Source: an uncultured Sphingomonas sp.
Lineage (GTDB): Bacteria > Pseudomonadota > Alphaproteobacteria > Sphingomonadales > Sphingomonadaceae
Length of the DNA stretch: 50,235 nt
Reading direction: 5' to 3'
NCBI RefSeq assembly: GCF_946477935.1
Contig: NZ_CAMLAC010000003.1
Coordinates: 1-50,235 of the forward strand
The position numbers and the translations under genes are program-made. The number at the start of each line of letters is the position of its first letter. The first letter of the stretch is position 1. This document shows positions 43,860 to 50,235 of this stretch, piece by piece. Below the pieces are notes generated by a model. It did no database searches. It was not told where the DNA came from and saw only the letters and a program-made list of their open reading frames with translations.

Positions 43860-44338
43860 TTACAGGAGTTTGGCACGTAGCGCGAAGGAGCGATGATCGA
43901 GCGCTCGTTCCGGTGCCAGTTCCCACCAGCATTGGCCGATGCGCTCCGCCATGAAGTTGAGGGCGGCGATCTGCCGGATAAGGTCGAGCGATTGCCTGAC
44001 GCTCAGGCAGACACCGTAGCCAATCCGTTCGCCTGATAGGCTATGAGCGATAAGTGACCAGGCCGCCGCGTCGGTGCCGGTTACGTGGCCGGTCGGCCTG
44101 CCGTGATCGGGATCGACGCACGACCAACGCGACGAGTTGCCCCCTCATCAGGTGCGCCACCGACCTGCTCGGTATGACGCGTGTCGTACAGGCGGCGCAG
44201 GATCAGCGCGAGGTCGCGTTCGGTAAGACGCGAGGTAGCATCGATCACCGCACCCTCTGGCAGGGGTTCGACAAACGCCGCCAAGCGGTTGCAAGCTGCC
44301 CCGAGTTCGGGATCGAAGGTGTCATCGAAGTTGGCCAT
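43860..44338 (-). pseudogene. Frameshifted hypothetical gene
   Basis: One frame starts at ATG 44338 (MANFDDTFDPELGAACNRL) and stops at 44081. The adjacent frame is open without a start from about 44148 down to a TAA at 43860-43862, and reads a very protein-like sequence including AWSLIAHSLSGERIGYG and AERIGQCWWELAPERAL. A single shift between about 44085 and 44148 would join them into one protein of about 150-160 residues. No family is recognised. Real pseudogene or sequencing error cannot be told apart here. Confidence 0.55.
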
Positions 44339-44536
44339 GGATGGGAACGTATGCCGTTCCGGAACGCTCGCAAGACCGCGAATTGGCACATGCCGGGCCT
44401 TGCCGCGGCGGCAACCCGTCGATCCGACCGCTGCGCAACCCGACTTCCACATGCCTCATCTTATGGTTAACTTGCTGTCAGGGCGCCGAAATGCGGAGCC
44501 CGACAACAGCGAGGCCGATCCTTTGTCCCATCGAGA

Positions 44537-44779
44537 ATGCGACCCCGTTTGGCCTGCTTCGACGCATCTTGGGTGCTGCTGATGACGATGATGATGCTTA
44601 TCGCGGTTTCAGCGATCGTGGGGGTGCTGGCCTGTGTGGGGATCGTGGTCATCGACGCGATGCGTCAACGACAGCAACGCGCATGGCAGTCAGACTACCG
44701 GAAGCGCGGCGGCTTGGCAGGTGCATTATACCGCCGGTGGCGAGGTATTCCGCGGTTAACGTATAGGGATGAAGACTGA
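44537..44779 (+). CDS. Small membrane protein
   Basis: An 80-residue (or 65-residue, from ATG 44582) protein with one transmembrane helix (LIAVSAIVGVLACVGIVVI) and a basic C-terminal tail. No family is recognised. The ribosome binding site is weak for both starts. It is the only clear coding frame in this part of the decaying right end. Confidence 0.45.
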   Translation: MRPRLACFDASWVLLMTMMMLIAVSAIVGVLACVGIVVIDAMRQRQQRAWQSDYRKRGGLAGALYRRWRGIPRLTYRDED

Positions 44780-44818
44780 GCCAGCTTGTAGCGCTGCCGG
44801 CTGGCAGGCCCTATCCTC

Positions 44819-45025
44819 CTGCTGATAGATGAGACGCAAGCAGTCGATCGGGTCATCACAGCCCTTCACCACCTCAAAGCATTCAGGGCGATCTGGAATG
44901 TCGGTGAGGTGATCAATAAAGAAGGCCGGCTATCTGCCGACGACCTGTCCATTCTGATCCCGTTGCTCGATAAGTTCGCGGGCATGGCTTGCCAGGAACT
45001 TCGCAACCTACGACAGCCGCAATGA
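44819..45025 (+). pseudogene. Small coding remnant without a normal start
   Basis: An open frame ending in TGA at 45023 reads a coherent helical protein (VDRVITALHHLKAFRAIWN ... LSADDLSILIPLLDKFAGM). It has no ATG, GTG or TTG after the upstream stop; only CTG codons at 44801, 44819 and 44822. It is either a remnant of a longer gene or starts at CTG. No family is recognised. Confidence 0.35.
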
Positions 45026-45247
45026 CGTGCGTCATCAACGAGGTTGCGAGCGATCCGTGGAGTTCGGAGGCATGTGGAAACGCGTCGCCCGGCCATACCA
45101 ACGATCCGCGGATCGTTCATCGTAAAAGCACATCTGTCACGCGCAGGGGCGCACAGGCAGGCATGGTGCAACCGGGCATTGATCAAGATTAAGGGATTCA
45201 AATTAACCTATGTATATCAACGGGGTCAGGGGGACTGAATCTGACCT

Positions 45248-45622
45248 ATGTCGAAGTTGCTAGACGGGGCCGACGCTCAGCGCATTCTAAAGCCCGCCAC
45301 GACCGCGAAGATCGCCCTGCGGATGTTATCAAGCCTTCAGGTCATTGCGGACTATCTACCCGAAGGCTTGGCGGGAACGCCCGCAGTGGACATCCTGTTG
45401 GCTGTCTATGTTGCTGAAGATGGTGCGCTGTATCCGAGCATCACCGATCTGGAGCCCGCAAGCTCCAGGAGCGAAGGCGTCACGCGACGCTGGGTGGCAG
45501 CCTTGATCGACATGAATATGCTTGAACAACGCTCAGGCGTGCTGGCCCTGACGGAAAACGGTCACAGAATTATGACGCGCGCGATAACAGAGCTATATCG
45601 GCGTCAACGCGAGCTGGATTGA
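45248..45622 (+). CDS. Winged-helix (MarR-like) transcription regulator
   Basis: A 124-residue protein with a winged-helix pattern: LLAVYVAEDGALYPSITDLEPASSRSEGVTRRWVAALIDMNMLEQR...LALTENGHRIM, i.e. recognition helix, wing and the typical 'LT..G..' end of MarR/PadR-like regulators. It would act as a small DNA-binding regulator of island genes. The gene stands alone and no operator is obvious. Family call moderate. Confidence 0.65.
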   Translation: MSKLLDGADAQRILKPATTAKIALRMLSSLQVIADYLPEGLAGTPAVDILLAVYVAEDGALYPSITDLEPASSRSEGVTRRWVAALIDMNMLEQRSGVLALTENGHRIMTRAITELYRRQRELD

Positions 45623-46388
45623 TCCGTATCTCGGTCAAGGCAGGCCAATGCTTGTGCAATATATGCGGCCACCAGAGGGTCAGTCGCATCAGCCAACTTC
45701 AAGGCATGCTCCAAAAGGCCGCGCAGGTCAGTACCAGTATTTACCATCACGTCGAGTTAGAAATCCCACGCTACTCTGACAAGCGTCCATCCATCCGCTG
45801 CATTCCCGAAACGGGCCGAACGGCCGCACGCAGCCTAACTGCCGTCGCACCGGTAATAGCTGCCGTTATCCTTTTGCAGGTGAGGCATGTGCAATCGGGC
45901 AAGAGTGGCAGACTGGCTGACCGCGAAGCCGCCCCAAGCCGAGGGCCCAGCCCGCGATCGTCAACAGCCATCGGGACTCGCAGTTCACCAGCACCGCGTT
46001 CACCGCCGTCCTCCTGCGCGAGACGATCGCCATCAGTATCGACGGGAAGGGCTGCTGGCGCGACAACGTGCTCGTCGGCAGTTTCTTCCAGCGCGACCTC
46101 GCTGGCGGTCCAGCGCCGTGGGCGCGTCATGACCGCGACGATACGCCAGATCGGATGGCCAAGGCCGCGGCGGACCGGCGCGGCGATCAACGCACCGAAT
46201 TCCATGGCCGCGACATTATGCCGGTCAACTCCGGTCGGCGCGGGGGCATTCGCCATGTTCTCGGACACCAAGGTCCGTTCCTGCGGAATCAACCGCGGCG
46301 TTTCCGCACAATCTGCGATCGTTTTCGGGACGACAGCGATCGCCGGCTTGAACCCGAAAGCCGTTGGGCCGCCACCCAGACCGGCCAT
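45623..46388. other. Decayed stretch containing an IS3 remnant
   Basis: About 770 bases near the right end of the island without an intact gene. It contains the transposase fragment at 45951-46103. The other frames are shadows. Confidence 0.4.
45951..46103 (+). mobile_element. IS3-family transposase (OrfB) remnant
   Basis: A frame at 45951-46103 translates to SQFTSTAFTAVLL followed by ISIDGKGCWRDNVLV, which matches the GSQFTS...ISMDGKGRWMDNVFVE block around the second Asp of the IS3 OrfB integrase core. The rest of the transposase, the OrfA gene and the inverted repeats are missing, so only a fossil is left. Confidence 0.65.
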
Positions 46389-46692
46389 TCAGATTAGAGC
46401 TACGAACCAGTAGTTCTCGCAGGCGACCACATTCCCGTCGCCATCCATGCGCCAGCTATATCCTGGCTCATGATGGCTAAAATTTCTGCCAGAACACCAA
46501 ACGAGAGATCGTGGTTCGCCGGACGCTTCACGCGATGGGGTTCCGCTTTCGGCTGTACCTGCATTGTTTTTGGGAAAGGCGTGCAACCTTGCCGTAAAGG
46601 CCGACAGGACGCTCCTTGCTTCAATCAGCGCCGTAAGAGCCAAATTCGCCAAGGAACTGACTGCCCATCTTTGCCTCTGTGGGCACCACTTC
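46389..46692 (-). pseudogene. Stranded C-terminal tail of the island serine recombinase
   Basis: An open frame of about 100 codons begins inside the right attachment core with the codons for K-W-C-P and continues QRQRWAVSSLANLAL to a stop at 46389. The left recombinase gene reads D-R-K-W-C-P at the left core in the same frame. In a circular excised island the two would join to give a recombinase of about 630 residues ending in this tail. As it stands it has no good start (a GTG at 46692-46694 only) and is probably untranslated. The frame match is seen; the joined product is inference. Confidence 0.6.
46681..46692 (+). other. Right attachment site core (attR)
   Basis: GGGCACCACTTC, an exact same-strand copy of 5700-5711, lies 30 bp from the cysS stop codon. 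It would mark the right end of a 41-kb island, with tRNA-Leu and cysS as neighbours in the empty site. Confidence 0.65.
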
Positions 46693-46721
46693 ACCGCTTC
46701 CGCAGAAAGCGCTGACGCGCG

Positions 46722-48164
46722 TCAGAGCGTCGGGCGCCAGTCCCAGCCGAGCGGATCTCCGTCCATCACCTCCACGCCGGCCGCGGTCAGTTCGGCGCGA
46801 ATCGCATCCGACCGGGGGAAATCCTTGGCCGCGCGGGCTTCGCGGCGGGCGGTGAGACGGTTCTCGATCTCCTCGTCGGTGAGTGTTGCCACGGCCGGAC
46901 GGACCCGCAACGCGGCGCGGCTGAGCGTGGTGAGTTGCAGGCCCAGCACCGCATCGAAATCCTCCAGCGCCGCAAGGCGGCGGGCGGGTGCGATGCGCTT
47001 GTCGGCAAGAAGCTCGTCCAGCACCGGCAGAGCGCGCGGCGTGGCGAGATCGTCGGACAGGGCTGCATCCAGCCGACGCCGATACTCCGCGGCATCGCCC
47101 TTGTCGGGCGCGTCGCTCCGCGCGCGTAGCGCCTCGACCGACTGTACGAGGCGCTTCAACCGGGTCTGGGCGGCGGCCAGATTGTCCCAGCTGAACTCCA
47201 TCTCCGAGCGGTATTGCGCTTGGAGGCACATCAGCCGGTAGGCGAGCGGGTGGAAGCCGCGATCGACCAGCGACTGCAGCGTCAGGAACTCGCCCGACGA
47301 CTTGGACATCTTGCCCGAGCGTTCGACCAGGAAGTTGTTGTGCATCCAGATCGTCGCGCCGGTGTCGGCTGAGCAGCTATGTGCCTGATTTTGCGCGATC
47401 TCGTTGGGATGGTGAATTTCGCGGTGGTCGATCCCGCCGGTATGAATGTCGAAGCGTTCGCCCAGATACATCTGGCTCATCACCGAGCATTCCAGATGCC
47501 AGCCCGGCGCGCCGCGACCCCAGGGGCTGTCCCATTCCATCTGCCGGTTCTCGCCCGGTGTGGAGGTGCGCCAGATCGCGAAGTCGGCCGGGTGGCGCTT
47601 GCCCTCGACCGGATCGATCCGGCTTTCGCCCTCGTCATCCTTGTGCCGGGCTAGGCGGCCATAATCGGGCACGGTGGCGGTATCGAAATACAGGCCGTCG
47701 GGCAGGCGGTAGCAATGCTTCGCCTCGATCGCGACGGCGAAATCGATCATCGCCTGGACGTGATCGGTGGCGAGCGGGAAGCGGGTGGGCTCGCGGATGC
47801 CGAGATCGGCGAGGTTCTGCTTGAACGCGGCGGTGTAGTGCGCGGCGATCGCCCAGATGTCCTGCCCGCTCTTCCTGGCGGCAGCCTCCATCTTGTCGTC
47901 GCCGGCATCGGCGTCCGAGGTCAGGTGGCCGACATCGGTGATGTTGATGATATGGGTGAGCGTGCCCCAGCCCATCGCCGGCGCCTTCCAGGTCAGCGTG
48001 CGCGAGAGCGTGTCGGTAAAGACATAGGCGCGCAAATTGCCGATATGCGCATAGTTGTAGACGGTGGGACCGCACGAGTAGACGCGGATCTTGGCGGGAT
48101 CGAGCGGCTGGAACGGCTCGGGATTGCGCGTCAGGCTGTTATAGAGGGTGAGCGGCGTCGTCAT
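46722..48164 (-). CDS. cysS: Cysteinyl-tRNA synthetase
   Basis: A 480-residue class I synthetase that charges tRNA-Cys. The HIGH motif is TVYNYAHIGNLR (around residues 34-44), with C31 of YSCGPT as zinc ligand; the KMSKSSG motif lies near residue 287. A WHLECS and a HTGGIDHREIHHPNE segment hold the remaining zinc-site residues. Length is normal. It converges on the right island end; its stop overlaps a 14-base palindrome (46710-46723). Core chromosome and intact. Confidence 0.96.
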   Translation of the reverse strand: MTTPLTLYNSLTRNPEPFQPLDPAKIRVYSCGPTVYNYAHIGNLRAYVFTDTLSRTLTWKAPAMGWGTLTHIINITDVGHLTSDADAGDDKMEAAARKSGQDIWAIAAHYTAAFKQNLADLGIREPTRFPLATDHVQAMIDFAVAIEAKHCYRLPDGLYFDTATVPDYGRLARHKDDEGESRIDPVEGKRHPADFAIWRTSTPGENRQMEWDSPWGRGAPGWHLECSVMSQMYLGERFDIHTGGIDHREIHHPNEIAQNQAHSCSADTGATIWMHNNFLVERSGKMSKSSGEFLTLQSLVDRGFHPLAYRLMCLQAQYRSEMEFSWDNLAAAQTRLKRLVQSVEALRARSDAPDKGDAAEYRRRLDAALSDDLATPRALPVLDELLADKRIAPARRLAALEDFDAVLGLQLTTLSRAALRVRPAVATLTDEEIENRLTARREARAAKDFPRSDAIRAELTAAGVEVMDGDPLGWDWRPTL

Positions 48165-48203
48165 GGCGCTGCCTTAGCCGGGTGGGCGCCGGCCCGAAAG
48201 AGG

Positions 48204-48233
48204 CCCCGGCCGACCGGGAGGGATCGGCCGGGG
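48204..48233. terminator. Strong GC-rich hairpin
   Basis: CCCCGGCCGA (48204-48213) pairs perfectly with TCGGCCGGGG (48224-48233). It lies between the dioxygenase-like gene and cysS and probably ends transcription of the former, although the following T-run is poor. Confidence 0.45.
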
Positions 48234-48268
48234 TGGCACGGCGACAGGGGAGGCGCCGTGCCCTGGTA

Positions 48269-48292
48269 CGGCAGGACCGGAAGTTCCTGCCG
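48269..48292. terminator. Hairpin just after the dioxygenase-like gene
   Basis: CGGCAGGA (48269-48276) pairs perfectly with TCCTGCCG (48285-48292), 12 bp past the stop of the gene. Terminator-like, without a clear T-run. Confidence 0.4.
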
Positions 48293-48304
48293 ATCTCGAA
48301 ATCC

Positions 48305-49201
48305 TCAGCGCGCGATGCCGATGACCGCCGAGCCGGTGTAACCGGCCGTGGTGCTGCCGGTCAGCGTCGGGGTCTGTTGCGCGATCTGGGCGGCGGTGTT
48401 GTCGCCGAAGACGTTGTCGGACGACAGGCTGACGCGCGCGAAGTTGGTCGCGCTGCCGGGATAGGTGGTGGTGTCGGCATAGACGGCGGTGCAGACCGCG
48501 CTGGGCAGGGCCAGTTGCGAGACGAGCACGGCATAACGGCCGCTGGTCGCCGCGGTCAGGCTGGAGAAGACCTCGAAATGGATATGGGGCCAGCGGCCAT
48601 CGTAGCAGCCGGGGACGATCATCGTGAACGTCACTTCGCCATTCGCGTCGGTTACCTGCACGCCGCGCAGATAGCTTTCGGTGGCGGCGGTGTAGAGCGA
48701 GTATTTGCCGCTGCGGTCGCACATCCAGATGTAGACGGCGTAGCCCGACAGGGCGGCGCAGGTGGCGTTGACGTTGACGACCTTGAGGGTGAGGGTGAGT
48801 TGCACGCCGGTGGCGACGGTGGAACTGCTGATGAAGCTGGCGCGGATGTCGGAGCGGACGATGCCGCTGGTGGTGAGCGCGTTGGAGGTGGCGCCGCTGG
48901 AAGTGTTGGTGCCGTCGGCGGGATAGGGGCCGTTCGTCTCCGTCGGGTCGGCGACGCAGGCGGCCGACGTCGTCGTGGTGGGTGTCGTGGTGGCGGTCGC
49001 GGTGGGTGTGGGCGTGGCGGTGGTGCCGCTGGTTAGGGCGACCGCGTCGTCCTCGTTGCCGCCGCAACCGGCGACGACGGCGGCGGTGCCGACGCCGGCG
49101 AACCATTTCAGCGCGCGGCGGCGGGCCATCATCGCGCCCATTACCTTCAGATCATGGGCGAGACCCAGATCATGGTCTTCCGGTTCGTGATCGTGTCGCA
49201 T
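48305..49201 (-). CDS. Intradiol ring-cleavage dioxygenase-like lipoprotein
   Basis: A 298-residue protein. An unusual His/Asp-rich N-terminus is followed by a twin-arginine-like RRRALKWFAGVGTAAVVAGCGG signal ending in a lipobox cysteine, then a Thr-rich spacer. The rest matches intradiol dioxygenases: TNGPYPADG, a YAVYIWMCDRSGKYS tyrosine segment and GCYDGRWPHIHFEVF with the iron-ligand histidines. These enzymes open catechol-type rings; exported members may have other roles. The ATG at 49201 is chosen because AGGAGG sits six bases upstream of it but directly abuts the ATG at 49207. Common in sphingomonads. Confidence 0.82.
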   Translation of the reverse strand: MRHDHEPEDHDLGLAHDLKVMGAMMARRRALKWFAGVGTAAVVAGCGGNEDDAVALTSGTTATPTPTATATTTPTTTTSAACVADPTETNGPYPADGTNTSSGATSNALTTSGIVRSDIRASFISSSTVATGVQLTLTLKVVNVNATCAALSGYAVYIWMCDRSGKYSLYTAATESYLRGVQVTDANGEVTFTMIVPGCYDGRWPHIHFEVFSSLTAATSGRYAVLVSQLALPSAVCTAVYADTTTYPGSATNFARVSLSSDNVFGDNTAAQIAQQTPTLTGSTTAGYTGSAVIGIAR

Positions 49202-49311
49202 GTGCATCCTCCTGGCTCGCCGCCGCGTGTCGTTTCGTCGTTCGGCAGGGTGGCGGCCGGATGTCGCCGGCGTGTTTCAGCGCACTGAAATATTGTGACG
49301 GAAGAGGAATG

Positions 49312-50185
49312 TCAGCGCGACAGGGGCAGCGTCACGCTGGCACGCGCACCAATGCCGCCAGGGCGGTTGGCGAGCGTCGCCTCGCCGCCATGGCGTTCGG
49401 TGATCGCGCGGACGATGGCCAGGCCGAGCCCGGTGCCGCCGGTGGCGCGGTTGCGCGACGGATCGCCGCGGACGAAAGGTTCGAACAGGCGTGGCACCTG
49501 GGCCGGATCGACACCGGGGCCTTCGTCATCGACGGTGACGGTCACCGTGTCATCGTCAACGGACCAACCGACGATCGCGGATCCGCCGTAGCGCACCGCG
49601 TTGGCAACCAGATTGGTGAACAGCCGGCGCAGCGCCACCGAATCGCCGCGAACGATGGCGCGGGGGCTGGCGACCAGCGTCACCGGCTCGCCGGCCTGTG
49701 CCATGTCCTCAACCAAGGAATCGAGCAGCGCACCGAGATCGATGCGGGTGCGCACCGGCGCGACCGTCTCGTCACGGGCGAAGCGCAGCGCGGCGCCGAT
49801 CATCGCGCGCATCTCGTCGATATCAGCGCTGGCGCGGGCGTGCGCGGTCTCCGGCAGTTGCTCGATCCAGAAGGCGAGGCGGGACAGCGGCGTGCCGAGG
49901 TCGTGCGCGATCGCGGCCAGCATCACGGTGCGCTGTTCGGCATGGCCGGCCAGCCGCGCGTGCATCGCGCGCACTGCGGCGGACAGGCGGCGGACCTCGC
50001 GCGAGCGGCTGTCGGGCAGGGGGGGCAGATCGGCGCCGGCGCGGGCGTGGTCGGCGGCGGCGGCAAGCTGGCCGAGGGGACGGGAGATCGCGCGTGACAG
50101 CATCCAGGCGGGGATGGAGAGGAGCAGGATGGCCGCGAGCATGCCGGACAGGACGGCGGCGTGCCAGGGCGTGAACACGCTGTAG
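49312..50185 (-). CDS. Sensor histidine kinase, N-terminus missing
   Basis: The C-terminal 290 residues of a membrane sensor kinase: the last transmembrane helix (AAILLLSIPAWMLS), a HAMP-like linker, the H-box AIAHDLGTPLSRL, the N-box NLVANAVRY, G1 DEGPGVD, F FEPFVR and G2 GTGLGLAIV. It phosphorylates a response regulator that is not in the window. The sensing part is lost because the contig ends in adapter: an apparent in-frame start at 50202 begins MCIRDS, the well-known translation of the Nextera adapter, so it is not real. Confidence 0.85.
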
Positions 50186-50235
50186 CTGTCTCTTATACAC
50201 ATCTGACGCTGCCGACGATACTCCTTGTGTAGATC
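50186..50235. other. Untrimmed Nextera (Tn5) library adapter
   Basis: CTGTCTCTTATACACATCT (50186-50204) is the Tn5 mosaic end used in Nextera libraries. It is followed by GACGCTGCCGACGA (50205-50218), TACTCCTT (50219-50226, the reverse complement of an i5 index AAGGAGTA) and GTGTAGATC (50227-50235), the start of the P5 flow-cell sequence. These 50 bases are not part of the genome. Confidence 0.97.

Noticed and set aside
46389..46694. A separate 101-residue gene on the minus strand
   Set aside because: It starts inside the attachment core and continues the recombinase reading frame; it is better explained as the displaced recombinase tail.
48174..49106. A minus-strand His/Arg-rich frame over the dioxygenase-like gene
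   Set aside because: It is a frame-shifted reading of the threonine-rich gene; no real motifs.
50186..50204. Tn5 mosaic end taken as an insertion sequence end
   Set aside because: It is followed by index and P5 sequence, so it is library adapter and not a transposon.
1..50235. CRISPR array or rRNA genes
   Set aside because: No regularly spaced repeats or rRNA-like sequence were seen; the only tRNA is tRNA-Leu.

Overview
The window reads as a high-GC alphaproteobacterial contig, most likely from the Sphingomonadaceae. Evidence is the rpmH-rnpA-yidD-yidC-engB block, codon use, and many Sphingomonas-like protein features; the family assignment is inference. Ordinary chromosome lies at both ends: 1-5.7 kb (ribosome GTPase EngB, YidC insertase, YidD, RNase P protein, ribosomal protein L34, ComM-like AAA ATPase, a small secreted protein, tRNA-Leu) and 46.7-50.2 kb (cysteinyl-tRNA synthetase, an exported dioxygenase-like lipoprotein, a histidine kinase cut by the contig end). 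The last 50 bases are not genomic: they are a Nextera/Tn5 library adapter with an i5 index and the start of P5.

Between them sits a mobile genomic island of about 41 kb. It starts in the 3' end of tRNA-Leu (anticodon CAA) and I place its other end at 46681-46692, where the 12-bp sequence GGGCACCACTTC from the tRNA end recurs in direct orientation 30 bp from the cysS stop. A large serine recombinase lies at the left end and its reading frame crosses the junction. In the excised circle it would read into a different, in-frame tail of about 100 residues that now lies stranded at the right end. A MobA/MobL-type relaxase with large nested palindromes upstream (candidate oriT) suggests the island can be mobilised.

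The island is packed with probable defence genes. The most striking set is 8.0-16.0 kb: a MazG-like/CHAT-protease fusion, divergent from a thymidine-phosphorylase-like protein, a 1222-residue zinc-ribbon/kinase/P-loop ATPase/Rossmann-like giant, and a C5-cytosine methyltransferase. The mix of a nucleotide pyrophosphohydrolase fold, a nucleoside phosphorylase fold, a caspase-like protease and a kinase-ATPase sensor looks like an undescribed nucleotide-targeting immune system. It is followed by an XRE-ImmA/IrrE protein with a 'beta family' partner (16.5-18.9 kb) and an ABC-type ATPase plus HNH nuclease pair resembling Septu (19.2-21.6 kb). Further right are singletons and small sets: DUF3644-like, DUF6602-like, an Abi-like protein, a PIN-domain protein, a PD-(D/E)XK nuclease and a DUF4160-like protein.

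The island's own housekeeping lies at 21.9-34 kb: an ECF-sigma-like gene, a small partner and an ImmA/IrrE peptidase in one overlapping operon under an unusual nested double dyad; plasmid/ICE-type hypothetical genes; the relaxase; and a three-gene set. A cargo gene for a lipoprotein S8 autotransporter-type protease is preceded by a strikingly well-folded candidate regulatory RNA. The right part (40.5-46.6 kb) is decaying: two frameshifted genes, an IS3-type transposase remnant and several hundred bases without genes.
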